A program made the position numbers and the translations under genes. A stretch of 64,000 bases of DNA from Paracoccaceae bacterium (lineage in GTDB: Bacteria > Pseudomonadota > Alphaproteobacteria > Rhodobacterales > Rhodobacteraceae): NCBI GenBank assembly GCA_021648025.1, contig JAKITO010000003.1:124001-188000 (forward strand), given 5' to 3'. Positions 8,900 through 17,998 of the stretch are shown here, piece by piece. The notes under the pieces are model-generated. The model did no database searches, was not told the DNA's origin, and saw only the letters and a program-made list of their open reading frames with translations. The first letter of the stretch is position 1; each line of letters starts with the position of its first letter.

Positions 8900-10337
8900 C
8901 AACCGGGTCGATTGGCCCAAACGGCCCGCCGACCGCCATTTCCACTGCCCGTGCCACTGCCAGCAACTTGGCCTCGCCGCGCGGCGGACCGATCAGTTGC
9001 ATGCCGATGGGGATGCCATCGTCGGACAGGCCGACAGGCACCGAAATGGCCGGCAGGCCGGCCGTGGTGGCAAGAAAGGCAAACCGCAGCCAATCCATGT
9101 AATTGCCCAGCTTGACGCCGTTCACTTCGTTCACCCACTCAAGTTCCACCGCTTTGGGCATATTGCCCACCGTCGGGCAGGCCAGCACGTCGAAATCCAT
9201 CATGAACCGGGCCATATTGTTGAAGATCGTCGTGCGGTTCAGGTTGGCGTCGGTGATGTCATCCATCGTCAATGCGTTACCAAACGCGGCGTTTTGCGCC
9301 AGCGTTGATTTGAAATGTCGCGTCAGGCTGTCGGGGGCGCGTTTGAATGCTGTGGCGTGGCCGATGCCGCGCAGGATGTGATATGTGCGTTCAAGATCAG
9401 GCAATTGCGGGCAGGCTTCAACCACCACGCCGCCGTTTTTTTCGACCAATGCCAGCGCCGCGCGCAATGCCGCATCAATCACCGGCTCAACCTGGGAAAA
9501 GCCGTTCAGATCAGGGGCAAAGCCGATCCTGACCTGCTGTGTCGCCTCGATCACCGCCTGCTGATAGGGGGTTTCAGGCGCTGGATATGAACTGGGAATA
9601 CCGGGTTGAAACCCGGCCATAGTATCCAGAAACAAGGCGCAATCGCGCACCGTTCGCGCCATCGGCCCTTGCTGGCCTTCGGTGATAAACCCCGCCTCTG
9701 CGCTGCTTGCGGCCACCCCCGGGCTGGGGCGCAAACCAACGATGCCGGCATAAGCCGCAGGTGTGCGCAACGACCCGCCATGGTCTGACCCGTGGCTAAG
9801 CCAGACCTCACCGGTGGCCAACCCGACAGCGGCCCCGCCACTGGACCCGGCGGCGTTCAGGGATGTATCCCAGGCGTTCAACGTCCGGCCAAACACGTCG
9901 TTGAACGTATTGGCCCCCGCACCCATTTCCGGGGTGTTGGTCTTGCCCACCACCAGACCGCCGCGGGCTTCGATCCTGGTCACCAAAGGGTCACTTTGAT
10001 CGGGGATGTTGTCGGCCAACCCAAGGGTGCCAAAGGTGGTTCGCACCCCCTGAACCGGTGTCAGGTCCTTGATGCCAATCGGCAACCCAGCCAACCAGCC
10101 GGGGTGATCCTTCATGCTGTCATCCAGCGCCGCCGCCGCCGTTTCGGCCCGGTCCCGGCACAGGGTTGGCATGGCGTTCACCACCGGTTCAACCTGGGCA
10201 ATCCGGGTGAATGCCGCGTCCAGCACCTCTTGCGGTGATACTTTGCGGCGTTTCAAAAGGTCAACCACGGCGTGCGCTTCAAGGCGGCACAGGTCGGGGC
10301 CGGAAAAGTGACCTGAAAAGGCAGGGGGCGTTACCAT
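8886..10337 (-). CDS. Amidase-signature family hydrolase
   Basis: Amidase-signature enzymes hydrolyse amide bonds with a Ser-cisSer-Lys triad. All three elements are visible: lysine in LPIGIKDL, the glycine/serine loop AAGSSGGAA, and the nucleophile region SDHGGSLRTPAA. The 483-residue length is normal. The open frame starts at a TTG (10349), but the ATG at 10337 has a GGAGA site 6-8 bases before it and is preferred. The product resembles stand-alone amidases rather than GatA because no gatB or gatC is nearby. The natural substrate is unknown. Confidence 0.9.
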   Translation of the reverse strand: MVTPPAFSGHFSGPDLCRLEAHAVVDLLKRRKVSPQEVLDAAFTRIAQVEPVVNAMPTLCRDRAETAAAALDDSMKDHPGWLAGLPIGIKDLTPVQGVRTTFGTLGLADNIPDQSDPLVTRIEARGGLVVGKTNTPEMGAGANTFNDVFGRTLNAWDTSLNAAGSSGGAAVGLATGEVWLSHGSDHGGSLRTPAAYAGIVGLRPSPGVAASSAEAGFITEGQQGPMARTVRDCALFLDTMAGFQPGIPSSYPAPETPYQQAVIEATQQVRIGFAPDLNGFSQVEPVIDAALRAALALVEKNGGVVVEACPQLPDLERTYHILRGIGHATAFKRAPDSLTRHFKSTLAQNAAFGNALTMDDITDANLNRTTIFNNMARFMMDFDVLACPTVGNMPKAVELEWVNEVNGVKLGNYMDWLRFAFLATTAGLPAISVPVGLSDDGIPIGMQLIGPPRGEAKLLAVARAVEMAVGGPFGPIDPVVKGG

Positions 10338-10352
10338 GGCGATCTCCAAAGA

Positions 10353-12914
10353 TTAGCTGCTGGGGATTTTCAGGGTCAGCGAGCGGCCACTTTTCTGGTA
10401 CCTTAACTCGCTGTCGCCAATCGCCACCACCCGGCCACCATCGACGGTATCGCCAACCTTGACCTTCTTATAGCGCCCGCTGGGCAGGCGCACGAGGGCG
10501 CGGCGATTGGACGGGGTGCCATAGACGCCGATCAGGTTGACCCGCCGCAGGTTGATTTCGTTCTTCATGGTCGCCTGACGGGCAACCGAGGCCGACGACG
10601 GAATGCGCGGTGTCACCGTTGCCGGGACAATGGTTGCAATCGCGACGTCATCCGCGACAGGCGGAGGACGAACCGCGGCGCTGACAATGGTGGCAAACCC
10701 TTTCGGGCGCAACCGTGGCCCGACCGAACTGGCAACCGCCTGCGCCGTTGCGGCGAGGTCCGTCGCGGCGTTCTGTTGCAGGCTTTTGGGGCGGGCTTTC
10801 GGGCGCAGCCCGCCCAGTTCGGCCCGGGTCAGCCCGCCCAGATTGTTCCGCTCAAACCGCTCTTCCAGATCAGAGGGGCGCAGGCGCGGGCGCAATCCTG
10901 CCAGCCGGATGTTGTTGGTGGTATCGGCCTCGGGTGTGGTGCGAAACCGGACCGGGACCGGGGGCGGGACCACATCCGGACGCCCAAGGAAAATCATCAC
11001 CCCGTCCGGGTTCAACGTGCCTTCGACCGAAGCCACCACCAGACCGGCGCCGTCCAGATCAAACGCCGTCCCTGCCGCCACGGGCGAGCTGACCGTGCCA
11101 AGTGGCAAATCCGTGTCCAGCATGGCAACCGTCGGCAGGGCAACCGCGTCCTGTGACAGGTCGGTGCGGTCAATCGAGGCCACATACAAATTGTCCAGCC
11201 CGATGATCGACGGGGTCCGGGGCACAACCGGCGCGCTATCAAGCAATTCAAACCCAGCCGTCAAGCCAGGTTCGCGGATGGGTTCACTGATGGCGGCATC
11301 ATCATCAGGCAACTCTGGCTGCGTATCCTCCTGAACCGGGGTGCGCAGCGCCTCTAACACGGCCGAATCAGTGCCGGTCAGGGCGGGTGACGCCAGTGCA
11401 GGCGGCGTTGGGCTGATGGGTGGCGATGGCTGGGATGGTGATGTCAGGCGGACTGGGGCGGGCAGGGACGCAATATCAATATCCGATTGCGGCAATGCCG
11501 GCCGCTCGGCGGATATTGCGGCGGGTGGATCACCTGCAAGTGGTGCAGGCGCGGTATCAATGGGCAGTGCCGGGGTTGCAGGATCTTGCGCCTTGACGCC
11601 GATTGCGGGCGTGTTCGGAACGGCCGCCAGTTCAGTTTGGGGTGGCTCGCTGCGAAACAATCCGGCCACGCCGTCGTCAAGAAATACCGAGGCCCAGGCC
11701 GCCACAGCCGCCAGAAACAACAAAAGAGCAGCCGAAAGCATCAATCCCAGGTGCCGCGGCTTGCCTCTGACCTTGGCCTGACCACGCGCGCCAAAGACCG
11801 TCATCCTCTCGGCCTCTTCGGCGCGGGAACCGGCGGGGTTGGTGGCGGCAAAGGCGCTATCGGTTGGTCGGGAAACTGCCGTCAAGGTCGGGCCGGCACC
11901 AGCATCTGATCCGGGGCCGGGAATAGGAGAGGGGGCCGAAACCCGAGGTGCGGTTGGGGCCAGTTCAGCCACAGGTGTTGTTGTCTGCAAGGCCGGTTCG
12001 ATCCGTTTGGCCCGCTTGCGCCGACTTAGAAAACCACTGATGCCAGACGGTTCGACCTTGCCCTGCGTTGCCGGGTCGGGTTGGTCTGGGTCGGGCACCT
12101 CTAACGTCGGCGCGGTCACCGAGATCGGTTCAGGCCGGGGTTGTTCAGACAGTCGGGTGTCTTCGTCAGCCTTGGCCTTGGCAGACCGGAAAACAATCGG
12201 TTCGGGGTCGGGAGTATCGTTGGATGCTTCGCGGTTACGTCGGCTGGAAAACCCGGTCATTTCGGTCTCTGGTCCAGACTCGGGGCCAGACTCGGGGCCA
12301 GACTCGGGCAAGAGTTCTGGTTCGGAAACTGCCTCAGATACTTCAACTGGCTCATTCACCGGCGGAACAACTGCGCCGATCACCACAACGGCAATACCGT
12401 CGGATTCCACCTGATCCACGTCCGTCAAACTGGCAGCATAGGCGGTGGGGCCGAAAAACGGCTCTCCCAGAAAGGGGTTATCGCCGGGGGCGGCGACAAT
12501 GCACACCGGGTTGAACCCGTGCTCGATGGCAAAACTCTCGGCCTCGGCCAATGTGTCACCGACCACGGCCGCGATATAGGTGGTTTCGCCGTCGACCGAC
12601 GTATCGAACTTCAGTTCTTCCACCGGATAAGGCGTCGCCCCGTCAAGGGCTGTGCGCACCATTGCGTCCTGTGCGGCCCCCTCGAATTTGCCGGTTGTCA
12701 CGCTGACATAGCGGACCTGATCGTTGGGGATGATCACCTTGCAGCGCAATTCCCCATCCGTCAATGCGGCGGCCTTGTCGCGAAGCGCCGCAAGGTCGCG
12801 CGTCAAATCGGGTGAATCCAGCGCCACGTCGCCAACCAAACGCCAGCCGCCAGCTGCCTTTTGCAGCAGGGAAATCCCATCAAACGATAGGGAAAGTGCA
12901 AACCCCGGTATCAT
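10353..12914 (-). CDS. Large PilM/PulC-like single-pass membrane protein
   Basis: The 853-residue product has three parts. An N-terminal domain of about 180 residues resembles the actin-like PilM/GspL fold. A long low-complexity linker rich in Pro, Ala, Ser and Glu contains one membrane helix near residues 390-415 (LMLSAALLLFLAAVAAWASV). The C-terminal 70 residues resemble the PulC/GspC homology region (RVNLIGVYG, VRLPSGRY, KVGDTVDGGRVVAIGDSELRY). This suggests an inner-membrane element of a secretion or pilus-like system, though no other such genes adjoin. It lies just upstream of the amidase on the same strand. Function is inferred only. Confidence 0.6.
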   Translation of the reverse strand: MIPGFALSLSFDGISLLQKAAGGWRLVGDVALDSPDLTRDLAALRDKAAALTDGELRCKVIIPNDQVRYVSVTTGKFEGAAQDAMVRTALDGATPYPVEELKFDTSVDGETTYIAAVVGDTLAEAESFAIEHGFNPVCIVAAPGDNPFLGEPFFGPTAYAASLTDVDQVESDGIAVVVIGAVVPPVNEPVEVSEAVSEPELLPESGPESGPESGPETEMTGFSSRRNREASNDTPDPEPIVFRSAKAKADEDTRLSEQPRPEPISVTAPTLEVPDPDQPDPATQGKVEPSGISGFLSRRKRAKRIEPALQTTTPVAELAPTAPRVSAPSPIPGPGSDAGAGPTLTAVSRPTDSAFAATNPAGSRAEEAERMTVFGARGQAKVRGKPRHLGLMLSAALLLFLAAVAAWASVFLDDGVAGLFRSEPPQTELAAVPNTPAIGVKAQDPATPALPIDTAPAPLAGDPPAAISAERPALPQSDIDIASLPAPVRLTSPSQPSPPISPTPPALASPALTGTDSAVLEALRTPVQEDTQPELPDDDAAISEPIREPGLTAGFELLDSAPVVPRTPSIIGLDNLYVASIDRTDLSQDAVALPTVAMLDTDLPLGTVSSPVAAGTAFDLDGAGLVVASVEGTLNPDGVMIFLGRPDVVPPPVPVRFRTTPEADTTNNIRLAGLRPRLRPSDLEERFERNNLGGLTRAELGGLRPKARPKSLQQNAATDLAATAQAVASSVGPRLRPKGFATIVSAAVRPPPVADDVAIATIVPATVTPRIPSSASVARQATMKNEINLRRVNLIGVYGTPSNRRALVRLPSGRYKKVKVGDTVDGGRVVAIGDSELRYQKSGRSLTLKIPSS
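12274..12309. repeat. Three 12-bp tandem copies inside a coding region
   Basis: Three units of CCAGACTCGGGG (the last base of the third copy differs) encode SGPE repeats in the linker of the PilM/PulC-like protein on the minus strand. The unit length is a multiple of three, so copy-number change would keep the frame. Confidence 0.85.
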
Positions 12915-13079
12915 TTTGCCGTTCTATCCATTCTCGTCGTTTTGGTCAGCCAATTTCGCCGGTGGCCGCGACCATCGCCCTGCATCAGCGCCAATGTTAA
13001 TGCACCTGAAGCCCGAGGAAAAGGTAAACAGACATGAAACCCTTGCAGTATTTGCCAAGAATGCGCCATCATGGCGCCA

Positions 13080-13125
13080 AACCAGGCCGAACCAGGCCGA
13101 ACCAGGCCGAACCAGGCCGAACCAG
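13080..13125. repeat. Tandem 10-bp repeat just before a ribosome binding site
   Basis: The unit AACCAGGCCG is repeated four times exactly plus a partial fifth copy. It ends at the AAGGAG ribosome site of the SIMPL gene, so it lies in that gene's untranslated leader. A 10-bp period equals one DNA helical turn. It makes spurious open frames on both strands. Confidence 0.9.
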
Positions 13126-13138
13126 AAGGAGAAAGACA

Positions 13139-13846
13139 TTGAACAAGGCTTTTCCCACAATAATCTTTCCGGCACTGGGTGTCCTGCTGGTTGCAACCCT
13201 GTTTTTCAGCGGCCCGGCAAGGGCAGAGAATTTTCAACGCCAGATCAACGTGACAGGCGAAGGTCAGGTGGCGGTGGACCCGGACATGGCGACCATCACA
13301 CTTGGCGTCGCCTACGAGGCTAAAACTGCCCGCAGCGCCCTGGATGCCACATCAAAGGCGACAGCCAGGGTGCTGCAACGGCTGGCGGACCTGGGCGTGG
13401 CGCCCCGTGACATGCAGACCAGCAGGCTGTCGTTGAACCCGATCCGGCCTGATCGCAGTGCCTCGAAGGCCGACGAGACCGGATTTACCGCCAGCAATTC
13501 AGTTCATGTTCGGTTGCGTGATCTGGCCAGCCTTGGCCTGGTTCTTGATGCAATCGCCGACGAAGGTGGAAATAGTTTCAGCGGCTTGCGGTTTTCGGTC
13601 CAAGACCCTGGCCCATTGATGAATACGGCCCGCCAACGCGCTGTTGGTGATGCCATGGCCAAGGCACGCCTATTGACCGAGGCAGCCAATGTGACCCTTG
13701 GCGCGGTGCTAAGCATGTCTGAAAACGGTGGCGGGCGTCCGCAAATGATGGAAATGTCCGCGGCGCGTGGCGGTGCGGTGCCAATCGCTGCCGGCGAAGT
13801 CATTGTCAGCGCCTCGGTGACGATGGTCTTTGCGATCGAAGATTAG
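13139..13846 (+). CDS. Periplasmic SIMPL-domain (DUF541) protein
   Basis: SIMPL proteins are exported proteins of poorly known function, often linked to oxidative stress or the outer membrane. The preferred start is a TTG at 13139: an AAGGAG lies exactly seven bases before it, and it gives a normal signal peptide (NKAFPTIIFPALGVLLVATL, cleavage after ARA). The open frame starting at 13034 would instead translate the 10-bp repeat. The mature part starts INVTGEGQVAVDPDMATITLG, typical of the family, and ends ASVTMVFAIED. Length is 235 residues. Confidence 0.88.
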   Translation: MNKAFPTIIFPALGVLLVATLFFSGPARAENFQRQINVTGEGQVAVDPDMATITLGVAYEAKTARSALDATSKATARVLQRLADLGVAPRDMQTSRLSLNPIRPDRSASKADETGFTASNSVHVRLRDLASLGLVLDAIADEGGNSFSGLRFSVQDPGPLMNTARQRAVGDAMAKARLLTEAANVTLGAVLSMSENGGGRPQMMEMSAARGGAVPIAAGEVIVSASVTMVFAIED

Positions 13847-13857
13847 GCCTGTACGGC

Positions 13858-14619
13858 TCAGGTGAACTGCTCGGATATCAGGCGTTCCTCAAGCCCGTGA
13901 CCCGGGTCAAACAGCATCTGATGCCGCACCTTGGGGTGCGAATGGATTTCAACCCAGTCGATATTGGCGATCGAGGTCGAATCCGCGTCTGCCATCACCG
14001 GGCGCTTGTCCGGGTCCACCACGTCAAACCGCACAAGCGCCGTCTTGGGCAAAAGGGCACCCCGCCACCGGCGCGGGCGAAAGGCGGCAATTGCCGTCAG
14101 CGCCAGCACATCCGCCCCAATCGGCAAAATCGGCCCGTGCGCCGAGTAATTATAGGCCGTTGACCCCGCCGGGGTCGCCACCAACGCACCATCGCAGACC
14201 AGTTCGTCAAGCCGCACGCGCCCGTCCACAGTGATCTTCAGCCGCGCCGCCTGAGGCCCGGCGCGCAGCAGCGATACTTCGTTGATTGCCAATGCCTCGT
14301 GCAGATTGCCGGTTTGGTCCATTGCCCGCATGGCGAGTGGGTTGATCACGGTTTTTTCCGCCGCCCCCAGACGTTCAACCAAATCATCCTCGGCGTAATT
14401 ATTCATCAAAAACCCGACCGTGCCCCGGTTCATGCCGTAAACCGGCGCGCTCAGGTCTTGGGTGTTGTGCAATGTGCGCAGCATGAAACCGTCGCCACCA
14501 AGCGCCACAACCACATCCGCGTCTTGCGGCACAGTGTCGCCATAACGTGCCGCAAGGGTGACGCGGGCGGTCTCGGCCAACGGGGCGTCACTGGCCAGGA
14601 ATGCGATTCGTAACGTCAT
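13858..14619 (-). CDS. nadK: NAD kinase
   Basis: NAD kinase phosphorylates NAD to NADP. The 253-residue product has the GGDG motif at residues 41-44 (VVALGGDGFML), the NRGTVGFLMN block, the NEVSLLR motif and the TPAGSTAYNYSAHGPI block. These together form the ATP and NAD sites. The open frame extends to 14697, but the ATG at 14619 (MTLRIAFLASD) gives the usual short alphaproteobacterial enzyme. It is convergent with the SIMPL gene, 11 bp apart, and divergent from glyA. Confidence 0.95.
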   Translation of the reverse strand: MTLRIAFLASDAPLAETARVTLAARYGDTVPQDADVVVALGGDGFMLRTLHNTQDLSAPVYGMNRGTVGFLMNNYAEDDLVERLGAAEKTVINPLAMRAMDQTGNLHEALAINEVSLLRAGPQAARLKITVDGRVRLDELVCDGALVATPAGSTAYNYSAHGPILPIGADVLALTAIAAFRPRRWRGALLPKTALVRFDVVDPDKRPVMADADSTSIANIDWVEIHSHPKVRHQMLFDPGHGLEERLISEQFT

Positions 14620-14784
14620 ATCAGGTGTTTCCGGTATTGCGCATTTGTCCCCGACAACAACCACACCTTTACGGCCAACGCCAGCCTTGGCGCGCAAGGC
14701 TGCGTTTTGGTCGCATTCCTGCTTTTCGATTTACGGCGTCTCGTTTAGGAAACTGCCAAGATCATCCCAATAATCGGAGCAGTC

Positions 14785-16080
14785 ATGAACGCGTCCCTTA
14801 AAGACACCGGATTTTTCACCACCCCCCTGTCGGTCAGCGATCCTGAGCTGTTTGGCTCGATCACCTCAGAACTGGGTCGCCAGCGCGATGAGATCGAGTT
14901 GATTGCCTCGGAAAATACTGTCAGCGTGGCCGTCATGCAGGCCCAAGGCTCGGTTTTGACCAACAAATACGCCGAAGGTTACGCCGGACGGCGCTATTAT
15001 GGCGGTTGCCAATACGTTGATATCGCCGAAAACCTGGCGGTAAAGCGGGCCAGGCAACTGTTCGGTTGTGAATTTGCCAACGTGCAACCGCATTCCGGCT
15101 CTCAGGCCAACCAAGGCGTGTTTCAGGCGCTGATTAAACCCGGCGACACCATTCTGGGGATGAGCCTGGACGCCGGCGGTCACCTGACCCACGGGGCCAA
15201 GCCCAACCAGTCGGGCAAATGGTTCAATGCGGTGCAATACGGTGTGCGCCGCGCCGACAACCTGCTGGATTATGATCAGGTCGAGGCATTGGCGCGCGAA
15301 CATCAGCCCAAGATGATCATCGCTGGTGGGTCAGCCATCCCGCGCCAGATTGATTTTGCCCGGATGCGCGAGATTGCCGATATGGTCGGCGCCTATCTGC
15401 TGGTGGACATGGCGCATTTCGCCGGTCTGGTGGCGGCGGGCGAACATCCCAGCCCGTTCCCGCATGCGCATGTGGCCACCACCACCACCCATAAAACCCT
15501 GCGCGGTCCGCGCGGCGGCATGATCCTGACCAATGACGAAGCCATTGCCAAAAAGGTCAATTCGGCGATTTTCCCGGGCATTCAGGGCGGACCGTTGATG
15601 CATGTGATCGCCGCCAAGGCGGTGGCCTTTGGCGAGGCCCTGCGCCCCGAATTCAAAAGCTATATCAAACAGGTGGTGGTCAATGCTCAGGCCCTGTCGG
15701 ATCAACTGATCAAAGGCGGGCTGGATACGGTCACGCACGGCACCGACACCCATCTGGTGCTGGTTGATCTGCGCCCCAAAGGGGTCAAGGGCAATGCCAC
15801 CGAACAGGCGCTGGGGCGGGCGCATCTGACGTGCAACAAAAACGGCGTGCCGTTTGACCCGGAAAAGCCCACCGTCACCAGCGGTATCCGCCTGGGTTCC
15901 CCGGCCGGCACCACGCGGGGGTTCGGCGAGGTCGAATTTCGCCAGATCGCCGATTGGATCGTTGAGATTGTCGATGGACTGGCGGCGAATGGCGAAGACG
16001 GCAATGGTATGATCGAGGCCAAGGTCAAAGGTGAAGTCGAGGCGATGTGCGCCCGATTCCCGATTTACCCTGACCTTTGA
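14785..16080 (+). CDS. glyA: Serine hydroxymethyltransferase
   Basis: GlyA interconverts serine and glycine using pyridoxal phosphate and tetrahydrofolate, feeding one-carbon metabolism. The 431-residue product has the substrate block [24 protein letters not shown], and the PLP-lysine motif [12 protein letters not shown] with Lys237. A GGAG lies five bases before the ATG. A strong hairpin follows the gene. Glycine formed by sarcosine oxidase elsewhere in this window would be a substrate. Confidence 0.97.
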   Translation: MNASLKDTGFFTTPLSVSDPELFGSITSELGRQRDEIELIASENTVSVAVMQAQGSVLTNKYAEGYAGRRYYGGCQYVDIAENLAVKRARQLFGCEFANVQPHSGSQANQGVFQALIKPGDTILGMSLDAGGHLTHGAKPNQSGKWFNAVQYGVRRADNLLDYDQVEALAREHQPKMIIAGGSAIPRQIDFARMREIADMVGAYLLVDMAHFAGLVAAGEHPSPFPHAHVATTTTHKTLRGPRGGMILTNDEAIAKKVNSAIFPGIQGGPLMHVIAAKAVAFGEALRPEFKSYIKQVVVNAQALSDQLIKGGLDTVTHGTDTHLVLVDLRPKGVKGNATEQALGRAHLTCNKNGVPFDPEKPTVTSGIRLGSPAGTTRGFGEVEFRQIADWIVEIVDGLAANGEDGNGMIEAKVKGEVEAMCARFPIYPDL

Positions 16081-16119
16081 GGCGCGCGCCTGGCAAGCCA
16101 TAAATGGCTTTTCTCGCAG

Positions 16120-16149
16120 GATACGCCCGGCAGTTTTGCCGGGCGTATC
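16120..16149. terminator. Perfect 13-bp hairpin between glyA and yiaA
   Basis: A 13-bp perfect stem (GATACGCCCGGCA with its complement) closes a GTTT loop. It sits between two convergent genes, so it can serve both. No long T-run follows on either side, so termination strength is uncertain. Confidence 0.75.
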
Positions 16150-16161
16150 TGAATTGATCGG

Positions 16162-16446
16162 TCAGGCGTTTTGGGTACCGTTAAGGGAGTCTTCCAACAG
16201 CTTGTCGTTACGGGCCTCTTCGATGCGGGCAATCCGGTCTTCGCTGGATTTGGCGTCAAAACGGTATTTGACCACATTTATCAGGCTGAGGGTCAGCAGC
16301 AGGATGCCCATACCCCAGAAACCTTTGGTCGCCAGCGGCACTTCGGTCGAGAGCCACAGGGAGATTGCCAGCAATCCGTAGGCAATGGCCACACCGCAGC
16401 CGTTAAGGAAGATGATAAGTGTGTTGTCATTTTGATCTGGACGCAT
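16162..16446 (-). CDS. YiaA/YiaB-type two-helix inner membrane protein
   Basis: The 94-residue product has two hydrophobic helices (IIFLNGCGVAIAYGLLAISL and GFWGMGILLLTLSLINVVKY) separated by a short polar turn. A charged C-terminal tail follows. This is the YiaAB two-helix arrangement. It lies 76 bp downstream of a pspA homologue on the same strand, an association common for small membrane partners of PspA. Role is inferred to be membrane-stress related. Confidence 0.7.
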   Translation of the reverse strand: MRPDQNDNTLIIFLNGCGVAIAYGLLAISLWLSTEVPLATKGFWGMGILLLTLSLINVVKYRFDAKSSEDRIARIEEARNDKLLEDSLNGTQNA

Positions 16447-16522
16447 GGTTATTCTCCGATTTCTTGGTTTGATCTGATTGCAATTGGTAAACAGTTTGTT
16501 TCGGCTTAAAGTAAGGCGGTTT

Positions 16523-17194
16523 TTAGGCCTTTAAGCGGTCAAGAATATCCGCAGCAGTGGTTTTGGTGGATGCACCAAACCCGGCACCTGCCAGACGATC
16601 AGCCACGTCTTCGTTGTTCAGGCCTCGGTCGATCTGGCGCAGAATCTCGCCTTGCTCAAACGGATCATCCCGCTGCATCACCCGCTCGATCAGCCCTTCG
16701 GCTTCATCTATTGCGCAATCGCTGCCCACGTGGCGGTTCAGACGTCGCTGAATGCCCTGTTCGCGGCGTACCGCACGGGCCGCAATCGCCCCCTGTTTCA
16801 GGTCGATAATACGCCGATTGGCGGTTTCAACCGATTGACGCAATTGCAAAACCCGCGTTTCCAACCGGCTGATGGTTTCACGGCGAACCTGCAGTTCGTT
16901 TTCCATGTCAGCCACCGCTTGCGCGGCTTCCTGAGCCAGATCTGCCCGCTCGCCAGCCATCGCTTCGCAGGCGCGGTTCATCAGGTCGGCAATCCGCCCC
17001 TGCAACGCCGAAATCTGACGCGATTCAGCACGCTCGCGCTGGATCAGACTGGCAAGCCCGTATTTGGCCGACTTCAGGCTGGCCTCGGCCTCGCGGATTT
17101 TCTGGTCGATCAGTTCGATCGAATAAATGTCGCGCACCCGCTCTTCTGTACGTGCACTACCGCCTGCAACCAGGGTTTTCAAAGTTCTGAACAT
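16523..17194 (-). CDS. pspA: PspA/IM30-family membrane stress protein
   Basis: PspA/IM30 proteins bind damaged inner membrane and help maintain the proton gradient. The 223-residue product is helical nearly throughout, with a coiled coil rich in Gln, Arg and Glu (about residues 25-150), after an MFRTLKTLVAGG head. A GGAGG ribosome site stands five to seven bases before the ATG at 17194; the longer frame to 17263 runs through the operator region. No pspF activator or sigma-54-type promoter was noticed. Instead the gene follows a TetR gene with shared palindromes, which implies repression. Confidence 0.85.
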   Translation of the reverse strand: MFRTLKTLVAGGSARTEERVRDIYSIELIDQKIREAEASLKSAKYGLASLIQRERAESRQISALQGRIADLMNRACEAMAGERADLAQEAAQAVADMENELQVRRETISRLETRVLQLRQSVETANRRIIDLKQGAIAARAVRREQGIQRRLNRHVGSDCAIDEAEGLIERVMQRDDPFEQGEILRQIDRGLNNEDVADRLAGAGFGASTKTTAADILDRLKA

Positions 17195-17222
17195 TGTTAC
17201 CTCCGTGTTTAAGTTCATTGTC

Positions 17223-17291
17223 TGAACATCGTTCATGAGAGGTATATAGGCAGGTTTGAACATTGTTCAAGAAAAAAATGAACGGCGTTCA
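17223..17291. promoter_or_regulatory. Three TGAAC-N3-GTTCA operator palindromes before pspA
   Basis: Identical half-sites TGAAC and GTTCA separated by three bases occur at 17223-17235 (spacer ATC), 17257-17269 (spacer ATT, extended by one more pair) and 17279-17291 (spacer GGC). They fill the gap between the tetR stop and the pspA start. A fourth copy lies before tetR. The shape and position fit binding sites of the adjacent TetR-family regulator. Confidence 0.8.
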
Positions 17292-17295
17292 GAAA

Positions 17296-17892
17296 CTAAC
17301 TGTTTCCAATTTGGTTCAGCAGTTGGGCAATCATCTGTTCTATTTCCTCAACCGGCACACCCGAAATGCGCCGCTCAAGCCCCAGCAGGACAATACCGTG
17401 CACCGAGGAAAACAAAGTGCGGGTCATCAGATCAAGACCTTCGGCGTCGCGATCCGGGAAAATCTCGGCCAGGGGGGCGGAAATATGCTCGAACAGTTTG
17501 GCCAATTCGACCACATACCATTCGGGCACCGGCCCATCCAAAGACATCTGAATATCAAACACTGCCCGCCAAAGATTGTTGTGGGTCGAGGCAAAATGCA
17601 GATAGGCGGTGCTCATCAATATCAGCCGCTGGTTTGGCGATTGCGTGTCGGCCCCCTTTACCGATTGCGCCACCGTCGCGCCCAAACGGCGAAACGTGAT
17701 ACCATTCACTGCCAGAACAATCGCGTTCAGATCGTTGAACACATTGTATATCGCCCCCAACGCGCACCCGGCATCCCGTGCCAGATCACGCGCCCGAAGC
17801 GCGCGAAACCCGTCGCGTTCAATTCGGATGTGGGCCGCGTCGGTCAATCGCTCACGCAGATCCTGTTTTCGCTTTTCGGTCTTTTCCGACAT
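17296..17892 (-). CDS. TetR-family repressor, likely controls pspA-yiaA
   Basis: The 198-residue product has an N-terminal helix-turn-helix ([20 protein letters not shown], about residues 35-55) and a C-terminal helical ligand domain with the TetR-like block [17 protein letters not shown]. The open frame extends far upstream, but the ATG at 17892 gives the standard [16 protein letters not shown] start. Matching palindromes lie upstream of this gene and between it and pspA, so auto-repression and repression of pspA-yiaA are likely. The ligand is unknown. Confidence 0.85.
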   Translation of the reverse strand: MSEKTEKRKQDLRERLTDAAHIRIERDGFRALRARDLARDAGCALGAIYNVFNDLNAIVLAVNGITFRRLGATVAQSVKGADTQSPNQRLILMSTAYLHFASTHNNLWRAVFDIQMSLDGPVPEWYVVELAKLFEHISAPLAEIFPDRDAEGLDLMTRTLFSSVHGIVLLGLERRISGVPVEEIEQMIAQLLNQIGNS

Positions 17893-17908
17893 TCCAACCC
17901 TCAATACT

Positions 17909-17921
17909 TGAACCATGTTCA
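17909..17921. promoter_or_regulatory. Fourth TGAAC-N3-GTTCA operator, upstream of tetR
   Basis: The sequence TGAACCATGTTCA has the same half-sites and spacer length as the three boxes before pspA. It lies 17 bp upstream of the tetR ATG and 78 bp upstream of the divergent DUF817 gene, so it could serve both promoters. Confidence 0.75.
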
Positions 17922-17998
17922 CCATACCCGACAAGACCAGCAATGAAAAGCCGGGCAATAGGCTGGACATTGCCATCCCAGGTCCTTCACATGCACTG

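Noticed and set aside
12911-13237. Minus-strand frame with GSAWFGLVRP repeats
   Set aside because: It is the translation of the 10-bp repeat and overlaps the signal peptide of the SIMPL gene.
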